64,000 nt of DNA, from the NCBI GenBank assembly GCA_041675285.1, contig JBAYTZ010000003.1, positions 186,001 through 250,000 on the forward strand. The letters run 5' to 3'. Below, in pieces: positions 17,190 through 26,121 of the stretch. Source of the DNA: Candidatus Delongbacteria bacterium (lineage in GTDB: Bacteria; CAIWAD01). The notes below the pieces were generated by a model. It had not been told where the DNA came from and made no database searches. It was given only the letters and a program-made list of their open reading frames with translations. Each line of letters begins with the position of its first letter. Position 1 is the first letter of the stretch. The position numbers and the translations under genes were made by a program.

Positions 17190-18740
17190 GTGAGCGCCGA
17201 CACTCCCAACGATTCCCCTGGACCCTCCCGCCGCCCGCGCCCGCCCCGGCGCCGGCCCCGCCGAAGTGCCAAGGATGGCGGCCATCGGCCGGAGGGCAAC
17301 GGCACGCCCACCCCGGCTCCCGGCGCGCGGGCGGACAACCTGCGCCCGGGCGATTCCCGTCGCGGTTCGTCTGAAGGCGCTCCGCGCTCTCCGCGTGGGG
17401 AAGGTGGCGACACGCGCCACGACCGCCGCCCGGGTCCGCGCAAGCGCGAAGGCAAGGCGCTGGAGGGCGGGCGGACCCATCCCCAGCCCCAGGATCGCCC
17501 GGACAGCCGGCCCACGGCCCAGGCCCACAGTCGGCAAGAGCGCCTGGACGCCGAACTGCGCACCGTGCCCGACCTAGGTCCCGTCCTGCCGGCGCCGGCG
17601 GAACAGCCCACGCAGCTCCCGCACGCCCCGCTGCGCTTCCGTCGCCCGATCTTCTGGGTCGCGCTGGCCTTGGCCCTGCTGCTGCTGGGCCTGGGCAAGG
17701 GCTGGGCCTGGCTGGCCCGGGATCCGGGCTGGGCGGGCGAGCGCGTGGTGGCCAAGCTGCTGGTCCGGCCGGGCATGACCCTGCGTCAGGTGGCCGACGA
17801 ACTGCACGGCCTGCACCTGTTGGACAAACCCGTCCGCCTGCTGTTCGCGGCCCGCCTGCTGGGGGGGGATCGCGCCATCCAGGTGGGCGCCTTCATCCTG
17901 GACAGCGGGATGTCGCCCAAGGCCATGCTCCGTCAGCTGCTGGTCTTCTCCGTGCCCATGCTCAAGGTGCGCATCCCCGAAGGCGGCCGCACCGCCGACG
18001 TGGTGGGCCTGTTGGCCCGGGAGGCCGGGCGCGACAGCCTGCTGATGATGCAGCTGGTGCGTGACACGAGTTTCGTGCGCCTGCTGGGTCTCAAGGTGCC
18101 GGACCTGGACGGCCTGCTCTTCCCCGACACCTACTTCCTGAGCCCGGCGGACGACGAGCGCGCCATCCTCTTCAAGGCCGTCGCGCGTTTCCAGAAAGTG
18201 CTGGACGACCTAGCGGGTCCGGGCGCCCAGGACAGCCTGGATCTGCGGCGCATCGCCACGCTAGCCTCCATCGTCCAGGCGGAGTATCAACTCTCGGGCG
18301 AGGCCGACACCATCGCGGCCGTCTACCTCAACCGCCTGAAGGTGGACATGAAGCTGCAGGCCGACCCCACGGTGCAGTACCTGCTGCCCAAGAGCCGGCG
18401 CCTGTACCTGAAGGACCTGACCATCGACTCGCCCTACAACACCTACCGCTACACGGGCCTGCCGCCCGGACCCATCGGCAGTCCGGGCAAGGTGGCCCTG
18501 GCGGCCGTGCTGAATCCCGCGCGCTGCGACTACCTCTACTTTGTCTCACGCGGCGACGGCAGCCACGATTTCTCCGTCAGTTACGGCGAGCACCTGCGCG
18601 CCCGACAGGCCCTGGACGCCCTGCGCGCGCGGCTGGACGCCGGCGAACTGGCCGACAGCGCCAGCCAGCTGGAATCGGCGGCCCGGCTGGAACAGGCGGC
18701 CGCGGCGCGGGACAGCGGTCTGGGACGGCGCACTCCCTGA
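17190..18740 (+). CDS. mltG: Endolytic murein transglycosylase MltG with long basic cytosolic tail
   Basis: The protein cleaves nascent peptidoglycan strands at the inner membrane. I prefer the GTG at 17190 (516 residues); an upstream in-frame GTG at 17109 gives 543, and neither has a strong ribosome site. An unusually long Arg/Pro/Gly/Asp-rich, probably disordered cytosolic region (about 150 residues) precedes one membrane helix (about 156-177). A LysM-like domain (L-V-R-P-G-M-T-L-R-Q-V-A) and the YceG fold follow. The catalytic motif reads A-S-I-V-Q-A-E; the second acidic position, equivalent by my recollection to E. coli Glu218, is kept (residue 365), while the preceding Glu of the common E-K-E is Gln. 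Q-A-D-P-T-V-Q-Y and Y-N-T-Y-R-Y-T-G-L-P-P-G-P-I are family signatures. The start is uncertain. Confidence 0.9.
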   Translation: MSADTPNDSPGPSRRPRPPRRRPRRSAKDGGHRPEGNGTPTPAPGARADNLRPGDSRRGSSEGAPRSPRGEGGDTRHDRRPGPRKREGKALEGGRTHPQPQDRPDSRPTAQAHSRQERLDAELRTVPDLGPVLPAPAEQPTQLPHAPLRFRRPIFWVALALALLLLGLGKGWAWLARDPGWAGERVVAKLLVRPGMTLRQVADELHGLHLLDKPVRLLFAARLLGGDRAIQVGAFILDSGMSPKAMLRQLLVFSVPMLKVRIPEGGRTADVVGLLAREAGRDSLLMMQLVRDTSFVRLLGLKVPDLDGLLFPDTYFLSPADDERAILFKAVARFQKVLDDLAGPGAQDSLDLRRIATLASIVQAEYQLSGEADTIAAVYLNRLKVDMKLQADPTVQYLLPKSRRLYLKDLTIDSPYNTYRYTGLPPGPIGSPGKVALAAVLNPARCDYLYFVSRGDGSHDFSVSYGEHLRARQALDALRARLDAGELADSASQLESAARLEQAAAARDSGLGRRTP

Positions 18741-18818
18741 GGGCGGGCGGTCCGGCGAACACGAACATGGTGGGCGACCCGCGGGTCGCCCGTTTCATCC
18801 AACAGGAACGTGAACCCC

Positions 18819-21245
18819 ATGGATTTGAGCGGACTGAACCCGGCCCAGCAGGCGGCCGTCCAAGCCACGGACGGCCCGGTGTTGATCCTGGCGGGAGCGG
18901 GCAGCGGCAAGACGCGCGTCCTCACCAGCCGCATTGCCTGGCTGCTGGACAAGCGCCTGGCCCGGCCCTGGGAGATCCTGGCCCTCACCTTCACCAACAA
19001 GGCCGCCAAGGAGATGTCCGAGCGCATCGCCCACCTGGTGGACGGCTCGGTGCGCGACATGTGGGTGGGCACTTTCCACTCGATCTTCGCCCGCATCCTG
19101 CGGCGCGAAGCCGAGGCGCTGGGCTACGGGCGCAACTTCACCATCTATGATTCCGACGACCAGCTCAAGGTGGTGCAGGACTGCATGGAGCGCCTCTCGC
19201 TGAAGAACGGGCAGCTGAACCCCAAGCGCGTGCGCGGCGCCATCTCCAACGCCAAGAACGCCATGCTGGACCCCGAGACCTTCGCCACCAGCGACAGTGG
19301 CTTCATCCACGAGAAGCTGAGCGACATCTACCGCGACTACGCCATCCAGCTCAAGCAGTCCAACGCGATGGACTTCGACGACCTGCTGCTCAAGCCCATC
19401 GACCTGTTCCGGGCCCACCCGGAGCGGCTCAAGGTCTACCAGGAGCGCTTCCGCTTCCTGCTCATCGACGAGTACCAGGACACCAACCAGGCCCAGTTCG
19501 AAGTGGCGCGCCTGCTGGCCCAGGAGCACGCCAACATCTGCGTGGTGGGCGACGACGACCAATCCATCTACGGCTGGCGCGGGGCGGACCTGCGCAACAT
19601 CCTCGACTTCGAGCGCACCTGGCCGGGCACGCGGATCTTCAAGCTCGAGCAGAACTACCGCTCCACCGAGGTCATCCTCGAGGCCGCCCACGCAGTGGTC
19701 TCGCGCAACCAGTCGCGCCATCCCAAGCAGCTCTGGACCCAGAACGGCCGCGGCGAATTGATTCCCCTGCTGGTGGGCGAGGACGAGTCGCTGGAGGCCG
19801 CGCTGATCTGCCGGCGCATCCTCGAGCATCGCGAGCAGGGCGGCTCCCTGCGCGACGTGGCCCTGCTCTACCGCACCAACGCCCAGTCCCGGGCGCTGGA
19901 AGAGGCCTTCATGCGCCACGGCCTGCGCTACCAGATCGTGGGCGGCACGCGCTTCTACGAGCGCCGCGAGATCAAGGACCTGCTGGCCTATCTGCGCCTG
20001 CTGGTCAACTCCCAGGACACGGTGAGCCTGCTGCGGGTGATCAACACGCCCCGCCGCGGCATCGGCGACGCCACCATCGCCCAGGCCCGCGCCATCTTCC
20101 AGCGCGAGGGGCTCTCCTTCCTGGACGGCGTGGAGCGCTTCGAGCTGATCGCCGAACTGGGGCGCGGCGCACCCGGGCGGCTGGTGGAGTTCGGCAAGCT
20201 GATCCACGACCTGCGCTCGCTGATGGATTCCGGCAAGCCCACCGAGGTGCTGGAACTGCTGCTGGAGCAGACGCGCTACATCGAACACCTGGAGGCCGAA
20301 GGTCCCGAGGGCAAGGCCCGGGTGGAGAACGTGCGCGAGTTGCAGGCGGCCCTGCAGCATTACGAGGAGAACAGCGAGTTGGGCCTGGCGGGCTTCCTGG
20401 AGGAGGTGGCGCTGGTCGCCGACGTGGACGGCTGGGACGACAAGGAGGACCACGTAACGCTGATGACCGTGCACAGCGCCAAGGGCCTGGAGTTTCCCGT
20501 GGTCTTCGTGACTGGTCTGGAAGAGGGGCTCTTCCCGCTGGCCGGCGCGCTGGATGATCCGCTGCAGCTGGAGGAGGAGCGCCGCCTGTTCTACGTGGCG
20601 GCCACGCGCGCCATGCGCCGGCTCTTCCTCTGCTTCGCGCGGATGCGGCGCCGCTACGGACAGGCTGGCGGCGCCATGCCCAGCACCTTCCTGGACATGA
20701 TTCCCGAGGAGCTGCTGGACCGCTCCCAGGCTGGCCGCCTGCTGGGTTCCGGCCTGCGCGGCAGTTGGCGTGACGCCCAGGCGAGCTGGCAGAGCGATCC
20801 GCACACCAAGCCCGGTGAACCCGTCCGCGGCGGCACGCCCAGCTGGAAGCCCGCGCCGCGCGTGACCCCGCCGCCCCCGCCCGCCCGACCGGGCTTCGCC
20901 GGCGGCGAGCTGGAACTGGATCCCGGCGAGCTGCCGGCGCCCGCCCGCAAGCCGGCCCGGGCGGACGGCAAACTGGGCGCCGACCGCGAGCGCGCGGCCC
21001 TGCTCAACCAGTACAGCCCCTTCCGCAAGGCCGAACCCGTGCGCGATCCGTCCTCGCAGCTGGCCGAGATCGCGGACCCCGCGGACCTCTTCCCGGGCGC
21101 CAAGGTGCTGCACGAAACCCTGGGCAAGGGCGTGATCATCCACCTGACTGGCTTCGGCGGCGAGACCCGGGTCAGCGTGCGCTTCGAGTCCGTGGGCGTG
21201 AAAAAGTTGGTGGCCCGGCTGGCGAAGTTGCGGCTCATCGGCTAG
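18819..21245 (+). CDS. pcrA: ATP-dependent DNA helicase PcrA/UvrD (superfamily 1A)
   Basis: An 808-residue 3'-5' helicase for nucleotide-excision and mismatch repair and for removing RecA. Motifs in order: Q-motif L-N-P-A-Q-Q-A-A-V, Walker A A-G-A-G-S-G-K-T, motif Ia T-F-T-N-K-A-A-K-E-M, motif II L-L-I-D-E-Y-Q-D-T-N (Tyr replaces the common Phe), D-D-D-Q-S-I-Y-G-W-R-G-A, motif IV L-L-Y-R-T-N-A-Q-S-R, motif V T-V-H-S-A-K-G-L-E-F and motif VI Y-V-A-A-T-R-A. The C-terminus has a Pro-rich linker and a Tudor-like domain (V-L-H-E-T-L-G-K-G-V-I), as in PcrA. The ATG at 18819 fits the AGGA upstream better than the GTG at 18810, which is too close. mutS is also in the window but 25 kb away. Confidence 0.95.
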   Translation: MDLSGLNPAQQAAVQATDGPVLILAGAGSGKTRVLTSRIAWLLDKRLARPWEILALTFTNKAAKEMSERIAHLVDGSVRDMWVGTFHSIFARILRREAEALGYGRNFTIYDSDDQLKVVQDCMERLSLKNGQLNPKRVRGAISNAKNAMLDPETFATSDSGFIHEKLSDIYRDYAIQLKQSNAMDFDDLLLKPIDLFRAHPERLKVYQERFRFLLIDEYQDTNQAQFEVARLLAQEHANICVVGDDDQSIYGWRGADLRNILDFERTWPGTRIFKLEQNYRSTEVILEAAHAVVSRNQSRHPKQLWTQNGRGELIPLLVGEDESLEAALICRRILEHREQGGSLRDVALLYRTNAQSRALEEAFMRHGLRYQIVGGTRFYERREIKDLLAYLRLLVNSQDTVSLLRVINTPRRGIGDATIAQARAIFQREGLSFLDGVERFELIAELGRGAPGRLVEFGKLIHDLRSLMDSGKPTEVLELLLEQTRYIEHLEAEGPEGKARVENVRELQAALQHYEENSELGLAGFLEEVALVADVDGWDDKEDHVTLMTVHSAKGLEFPVVFVTGLEEGLFPLAGALDDPLQLEEERRLFYVAATRAMRRLFLCFARMRRRYGQAGGAMPSTFLDMIPEELLDRSQAGRLLGSGLRGSWRDAQASWQSDPHTKPGEPVRGGTPSWKPAPRVTPPPPPARPGFAGGELELDPGELPAPARKPARADGKLGADRERAALLNQYSPFRKAEPVRDPSSQLAEIADPADLFPGAKVLHETLGKGVIIHLTGFGGETRVSVRFESVGVKKLVARLAKLRLIG

Positions 21246-21312
21246 GCAGGTCGAGAGGTGCTCTGGCACCGACCTGGCACAGCCCTGCGGGCTTCACCTC
21301 ACGCAACCTTTT

Positions 21313-21342
21313 CGTCATCCCCCGGCTTGACCGGGGGATCCC
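21313..21342. repeat. Dispersed hairpin element, family A, copy 1
   Basis: A 9-bp perfect stem (ATCCCCCGG/CCGGGGGAT) around the loop CTTGA, flanked by CGTC and CCC. The same 30 bases occur in inverse orientation at 54308-54337. REP-like palindromes of very similar sequence are widespread in other bacterial phyla, particularly Alphaproteobacteria (from general knowledge). Confidence 0.85.
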
Positions 21343-21402
21343 AGCACAGGGCTGTCATTCCGGCGGCGGATGCGCAGACGTAAATCCTGCTTGACAGTGC
21401 TC

Positions 21403-21519
21403 TGGCACCGGTCTGGCACCGGCCTGGCACCGGCCTGGCACCGTTCTGGCACCGACCTGGCACCGGCCTGGCACCGGTCTGGCACCGGCCTGGCACCGGC
21501 CTGGCACCGTTCTGACACC
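21403..21519. repeat. Eleven-copy 11-bp tandem repeat with 66-bp higher-order period
   Basis: The heptamer TGGCACC (last copy TGACACC) begins at 21403 and every 11 bases to 21513, giving eleven units. The four-base linkers read GGTC, GGCC, GGCC, GTTC, GACC, GGCC, then GGTC, GGCC, GGCC, GTTC again: a second-order repeat of six units (66 bp). A two-unit relic with linker GACC sits at 21264-21280. Confidence 0.92.
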
Positions 21520-21572
21520 CCGATACTCCCCTTTCCTTGCCACATTCTGGGCGCAATCAGAACTGGAATCCC

Positions 21573-24500
21573 ATGACCCGCATGAACCGGATCCTCATCC
21601 TGCTTTTTGCCGCGCTGGCCGGGCTGCGCCCCGCGACAGGCGCCAGTTGGGCCGAGGAACGCGAAGCCGTGCACGCCCGCCAGTTCGCCGCTGAGGGTCG
21701 TCACGAACTGGTGGTGGCCCAGTGCCGGCAGTTCCGCGAACGCTTTCCCTCCTCCCAGGCCGGCGACCTGATCCTCGAACTCGAGGGCCGGGCCTGGCTG
21801 GCTCTGCAACGGCCGGCCGAGGCCCTGGGCGCCTTCCAGTCGCTGGTGCAGCGCCACTCCTCCTCGCCGCTGGCGCCCGGCGCCCAATTGGCCGCAGGCG
21901 AGTGTTTGGCCCGGCTGGGACGCACGGGCGAGGCGGTCAAGCAGTGGCGCCGGCTGGCCCAGCAGCACCCGGGCAGCCCGGAGGCCGTGCAGGGCCTGCT
22001 CGAGGCCGAAGCGAACACCCCGCGCAGCGAGCTGGCCACGCGGGAGGAACTGCTGCGCCTGGCGGCCGAACTGGATTCCGAGAGCGATCAGGGGCTGGAG
22101 GCGCGGCGCCGTTGGGCCCTGCTGCTGGTGGAACAGGGCCACGCCGCCGAAGCCCGGCAACTGCTGGACCGCGTGCTGCGGGAGTCCGCGCCGGGGGCCG
22201 GCCAGCTGCGCGCCCTGCTGGAACTGGACCGTCTGCTGGTGGAGAACCAGCAGGGCGAGGACGCGCTGGCGCTGCTGGTGCGGGCCGAGGCCCAGTACGA
22301 GGACGATCCCCTGCGCGGCCGGCTCTGGCTGGCCCTGGCCGCGCGCCGGCTGGAGCTGGGTCGCCTGCTGGAGGCCGAGCGCGGACTGCGCTACGAGCTG
22401 GAGCAGGAGGACGCGGCCTTCGACTCGCCTGCCGTGCGCGACAGTCTGCGCCTGCTGCTGGGCGACGCGCTGGTGCTGCAGGGCGCGGATCTGGAGGCGG
22501 AAGGGGCCTGGGCCACCTGCGCGCGGCAGACGCCCGTCGTGCGGCTGCGGCGCGCCCTGGCGCTGGCGCGGGCCGGTGCGGGCGCCCAGGCCGCGGAGCA
22601 CTTCGCCGCGGCGCTGGATTCCCTGTCCGCCACCCCGAATCTGACTCCCGACTCCGCCCGGTTGCTGGCCGTGGGCCTGCTGGGTCTGGCCCGCGAACAG
22701 GACCAGAGCGGCCTGCCCAGCGTGTCCTGGGAGCGCGTGGGCGAACTGAGTCGGCACGTGGAGCCGGACCACCCGGAAGCCACCGGGCTGGCGGAGATCC
22801 TGCTGCGGCAGGGCCTGCTGCCCGAAGCGACCCGCCTGTTGGAGGCCCAGCGCGGCGATCCGCTGCAGGCGGATCGCCGGGGCCTGTTGCGCGTGCGGCT
22901 GGCCGTGGCCGGCTCCGACTGGAGCCGCGCGGTGGAGTTGGCGCGCATCTTCCAGGAACGCTGGCCCGTCTCGCCGCTGCGCGCGGAGGTGGACAGCCTG
23001 GATCAGCAGCGGGCCCGGCCCCGGGCGCGCAAGACGGAACTGGAGCGCTGGCTCAAGGATCTGCGCCAGACAGGCGCGGAGCGCAATCCGCGGGCCGCGC
23101 TGGAGATCGGCTGGCTGCAGCTGCGCGAACTGCAGTCGCCCCAGGAGGCGCTGCGGACCTTTCAGTCGCTGCCTGACAAGGCGGACGGCAACCTGCAGGC
23201 CGAGGCCCGGATGGGCCGGCTGGCCGCGTTGGTGGAACTGAAGCGTGTGGACGAGGCCCGCGAGGAGTGGGAGGCCGAGGACCGCCAGCTGGCTCGTTCG
23301 CCTTGGGGACTGCAGGCCCTGCGCGCCCTCTGGTCCTCCGAGCCCGCGCCCAGCCCGGAGGAGCGCCGGGAGCGCATCGCGCTGCTGGAGGGCCTGCGCC
23401 GCGCCGGGCAGTGCGATCCCGCAGCGCTGGCGGGCGAGCTGCTGGACCAGTGGAACGGGCTGCGCGAAGCCATCGGCGCCGAGGGCGGCAGCGCCCAGTC
23501 CCAGGCGGACTGCGCGCGCAAGGCCCTGCAGTGGGCGGACAGTCTGCGCGAACCCGATCCCGGCCGCGTGCTGGCCCGCTCGCTCTGCCGTGAGACACTG
23601 GGCGACCAGGAGTCCGCGCGCCAGGACTGGCTGCGCATCCTGCGGGAGTCCGTCGAGGATCCCGCCGCGCTGGTGGCCGCGCGCAACCTGGCCCTGGACG
23701 AACGCGCCGACAGCCTCGTGCGGGATCTCGTGTTGTCTCACGCCACGGAGGACTGGGCCTGGCATCCGGTCTCCGCCGGCCTGCAACGGGAGATCGCCGT
23801 ACTGGAGCGCCGGGCCGGCCGTCCGGAGGTCTCGCTGGCCATCTGCCGGAGACTGCTGGCCGAGGACGAAGCCCGGCGCGTGCCGCTGCCCGGCGCGCCG
23901 CCGGCAGATCCGCGCCTGCTGGACGAACTGGGCCAGGGACTGGAGCAACTGGGCGAACGCGCCGAGGCCCGCCGCAGCTGGTTCCGCGCGCTGGGCGGCC
24001 CGGTGCTGGCGGACACGGCGCTGGCCTCGCGCCTGTTGCTGCGCGTGGCGCGCAGTTTCCACAGCGACGGACGGGACGAAGACGCCCGGCGCGCCTGCCG
24101 CACCCTGACCACCGTCTTTCCCGGCACGCCCGCCGCCGGGAGCGCCGTGCGCCTGCTGGCCGCGCTGGAGAGCGGCGCCGGCCGCAACGCGGAGGCGCTG
24201 GTGTTGCTGGAGAGCCTGCGCCCGGCCAAGTCCGCCGACCTGGCCCTGCGCACCCAGTGGATCAAGTCCCTGGCCCGTGCGGGCCGGGAGAAGTCCAGCC
24301 GCCAGGAATTGCAGCGGCTGCTGAAGGAGAACAACGGCCGGGTCAGCGAGGACACGGTGAAGGCCGCGGTGGGTCTGGCCCAGGGACTGGGACTGCTGGA
24401 GCGCGGTCAGCCTGCCGAGGCGGAGAAGGCCTTTGGCCAGGTGGCGGGCAAGCTGGACAAGACGCCCCAGGCACCCGCGGCCCAGCTGGGCCTCGCCCGG

Positions 24501-25190
24501 GCCCTGCAGGCCCAGGGCAAGGACGCCGCCGGCCTGAAGGCGCTGGGCGTGCTGGAGAAGCGCTGGCCCCGCGCCCCGGAGCGGGCGGACGCGGCCACCC
24601 TGCGCGCCGAACTGGCGGAGGCTGCGGGTGACACGGCCCAGGCGCTGGCCAATCTGGAACGGGCGGTGGAGCTGAGCGCGCCGCTCCGGCGCGAGGCGGC
24701 CCTGGGTCGCTGGATCGACGGCGCGGACCGCCTGCGGCGGCCGCAGGTCCGGCGCCAGGCGCTGGAACGCTACGTGGCCGAGCATCCCCAGGCCCGCGAC
24801 GTGCTGACCCGGCGGCTGGAACTGGGCGAATTGCTGGCCCGGGCGGGGGAGACGGCCACGGCACGGGCCGCGCTGCGCTCCCTGCAGGCCGAGGCCGACG
24901 AGACCTGCGCGGCGGAGATCCAGTACCGGCTGGGCGAAGTGGCGGAGGGCGAGGGCGACCTGCCGGGCGCCATCCTGGAGTACCAGAAGGTGCCGCACCT
25001 CAAGGACTCCTCGAGCCTGGACTGGGACGCCAGCGCCATGTTCGCCGCGGCGCGCTGCTGGGAGGCGCTGGGACGGCCGGCGGAGGCCCGTGAGACTCTG
25101 CGGCAGATCGCCCTGCGCCACGGCGCCAGTTCGGGCCACGGGCTGCGGGCCGCCGTGGAACTGGAGCGGCTGGGCGCCGGGCAGCCCTGA
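21573..25190 (+). CDS. Very large periplasmic/outer-membrane TPR-repeat protein
   Basis: A protein of 1205 residues from the ATG at 21573 (a second ATG at 21582 is also possible; ribosome sites are weak). A signal peptide of about 25 residues ends near A-T-G-A-S-W-A. The rest is almost wholly helical, with degenerate tetratricopeptide repeats throughout (patterns such as G-E-A-V-K-Q-W-R-R-L-A-Q-Q-H-P-G-S and G-D-L-P-G-A-I-L-E-Y-Q-K-V). It has no enzymatic motif. Long TPR solenoids act as scaffolds for envelope complexes; in FCB bacteria similar proteins accompany gliding or secretion systems, but nothing here proves that. Composition is extremely rich in Leu, Ala, Arg and Glu, with strong GC3 bias like its neighbours. 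nadC follows after 37 bases. Confidence 0.75.
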   Translation: MTRMNRILILLFAALAGLRPATGASWAEEREAVHARQFAAEGRHELVVAQCRQFRERFPSSQAGDLILELEGRAWLALQRPAEALGAFQSLVQRHSSSPLAPGAQLAAGECLARLGRTGEAVKQWRRLAQQHPGSPEAVQGLLEAEANTPRSELATREELLRLAAELDSESDQGLEARRRWALLLVEQGHAAEARQLLDRVLRESAPGAGQLRALLELDRLLVENQQGEDALALLVRAEAQYEDDPLRGRLWLALAARRLELGRLLEAERGLRYELEQEDAAFDSPAVRDSLRLLLGDALVLQGADLEAEGAWATCARQTPVVRLRRALALARAGAGAQAAEHFAAALDSLSATPNLTPDSARLLAVGLLGLAREQDQSGLPSVSWERVGELSRHVEPDHPEATGLAEILLRQGLLPEATRLLEAQRGDPLQADRRGLLRVRLAVAGSDWSRAVELARIFQERWPVSPLRAEVDSLDQQRARPRARKTELERWLKDLRQTGAERNPRAALEIGWLQLRELQSPQEALRTFQSLPDKADGNLQAEARMGRLAALVELKRVDEAREEWEAEDRQLARSPWGLQALRALWSSEPAPSPEERRERIALLEGLRRAGQCDPAALAGELLDQWNGLREAIGAEGGSAQSQADCARKALQWADSLREPDPGRVLARSLCRETLGDQESARQDWLRILRESVEDPAALVAARNLALDERADSLVRDLVLSHATEDWAWHPVSAGLQREIAVLERRAGRPEVSLAICRRLLAEDEARRVPLPGAPPADPRLLDELGQGLEQLGERAEARRSWFRALGGPVLADTALASRLLLRVARSFHSDGRDEDARRACRTLTTVFPGTPAAGSAVRLLAALESGAGRNAEALVLLESLRPAKSADLALRTQWIKSLARAGREKSSRQELQRLLKENNGRVSEDTVKAAVGLAQGLGLLERGQPAEAEKAFGQVAGKLDKTPQAPAAQLGLARALQAQGKDAAGLKALGVLEKRWPRAPERADAATLRAELAEAAGDTAQALANLERAVELSAPLRREAALGRWIDGADRLRRPQVRRQALERYVAEHPQARDVLTRRLELGELLARAGETATARAALRSLQAEADETCAAEIQYRLGEVAEGEGDLPGAILEYQKVPHLKDSSSLDWDASAMFAAARCWEALGRPAEARETLRQIALRHGASSGHGLRAAVELERLGAGQP

Positions 25191-25227
25191 GGACGGGCGG
25201 AGCGGTGGAGCAAGGAGGGGCGGCGGC

Positions 25228-26121
25228 ATGACGACCACGAATCCCTGGCTGGCGGCGGCGGAAGCGCTGATCCCCCTGGCCCTGGAGGAGGATCTGGGGC
25301 GCGGCGGGCCGCCCTGGCTGCCCGGCGATGTCACGGGCAGCGCCTGCGTGCCCGCCGGCCGGACCGGCTCCGCCTGGATCGAGGCGCGCCAGGCCGGCGT
25401 GGTCTGCGGCCTGCCCATCGTCCGGGAGGTGTTCGGACGCGTGGCCGAGGATGCTCCGCTGGAGGTCCGCTGCCTGGTGGACGACGGCGCGACGGTGGCG
25501 GCCGGCCAGCGGCTGGTGGAGCTGGACGGCTCCCTGCGGGCTATCCTGGCCGGGGAACGCACGGCGCTCAACTTCCTGCAACGCCTCTCCGGCGTGGCCA
25601 CCTCCGCGGCCGCCCTGGTGGCCCTGGCGGGACCGCGCCTGCAGGTGCTGGACACGCGCAAGACCACGCCGGGCTGGCGCCAGCTGGAGAAGCTGGCCGT
25701 GCGGGCCGGCGGCGCGGGCAACCACCGGCTGGGTCTGCATGACATGTACCTGATCAAAGAGAACCACATTCGCGCGGCTGGCGGGCTGGCCCGGGCGGTA
25801 GAGGCCGCGCGCGCCCAGCGTGCCGCCGCCGGCCGGCCGGAGATGGCCCTGGAACTGGAAGTGGAGACGCTGGACGAGCTGCGACAGGCCCTGGAACTGG
25901 GAGTGGACTGGATCATGCTGGACAACTTCAGCGCGGAGCAGATCGCCCCCGCGGTGGCCCTGGCCGCCGGCCGGGCCCGCCTGGAGGTCAGCGGCGGCAT
26001 CCAGGGGGACCGCCTGGCCGCGCTGGCGCGTGCCGGCGTGGATCTGGTCTCGGTGGGCGCCCTGACCCACAGCGCCCGGGCCTTCGACTGCTCGCTGCTC
26101 GTTCGGGAGAACGGCGCATGA
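25228..26121 (+). CDS. nadC: Nicotinate-nucleotide pyrophosphorylase (carboxylating)
   Basis: A 297-residue enzyme that converts quinolinate and PRPP to nicotinate mononucleotide, CO2 and pyrophosphate in de novo NAD synthesis. Family signatures are R-T-A-L-N-F-L-Q-R-L-S-G-V-A-T, the substrate-binding L-D-T-R-K-T-T-P-G-W-R segment, H-x-x-x-L-I-K-E-N-H, E-V-E-T, M-L-D-N-F and the final E-V-S-G-G-I motif with V-S-V-G-A-L-T-H-S. The ATG at 25228 is chosen because a strong AAGGAGGGG lies upstream and the family N-terminus begins there. Its stop overlaps the start of a secreted-protein gene (ATGA), an odd coupling. Tryptophan-catabolic kynA and kynU lie 4-6 kb away on the other strand. Confidence 0.95.
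   Translation: MTTTNPWLAAAEALIPLALEEDLGRGGPPWLPGDVTGSACVPAGRTGSAWIEARQAGVVCGLPIVREVFGRVAEDAPLEVRCLVDDGATVAAGQRLVELDGSLRAILAGERTALNFLQRLSGVATSAAALVALAGPRLQVLDTRKTTPGWRQLEKLAVRAGGAGNHRLGLHDMYLIKENHIRAAGGLARAVEAARAQRAAAGRPEMALELEVETLDELRQALELGVDWIMLDNFSAEQIAPAVALAAGRARLEVSGGIQGDRLAALARAGVDLVSVGALTHSARAFDCSLLVRENGA

Larger units (their letters stand above)
21246..21572. other. Gene-free spacer made mostly of repeats
   Basis: This 327-base spacer holds no convincing gene. It contains two early copies of an 11-bp unit (21264-21280), a dispersed 30-bp hairpin element (21313-21342) and the eleven-copy 11-bp array (21403-21519). Open frames through the array encode low-complexity 11-residue repeats and are artefacts of the period. 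Confidence 0.85.

Noticed and set aside
21403..21519. CRISPR array
   Set aside because: The repeat unit is 11 bp with four-base linkers and no spacers of 26-45 bp, and no cas genes are near.
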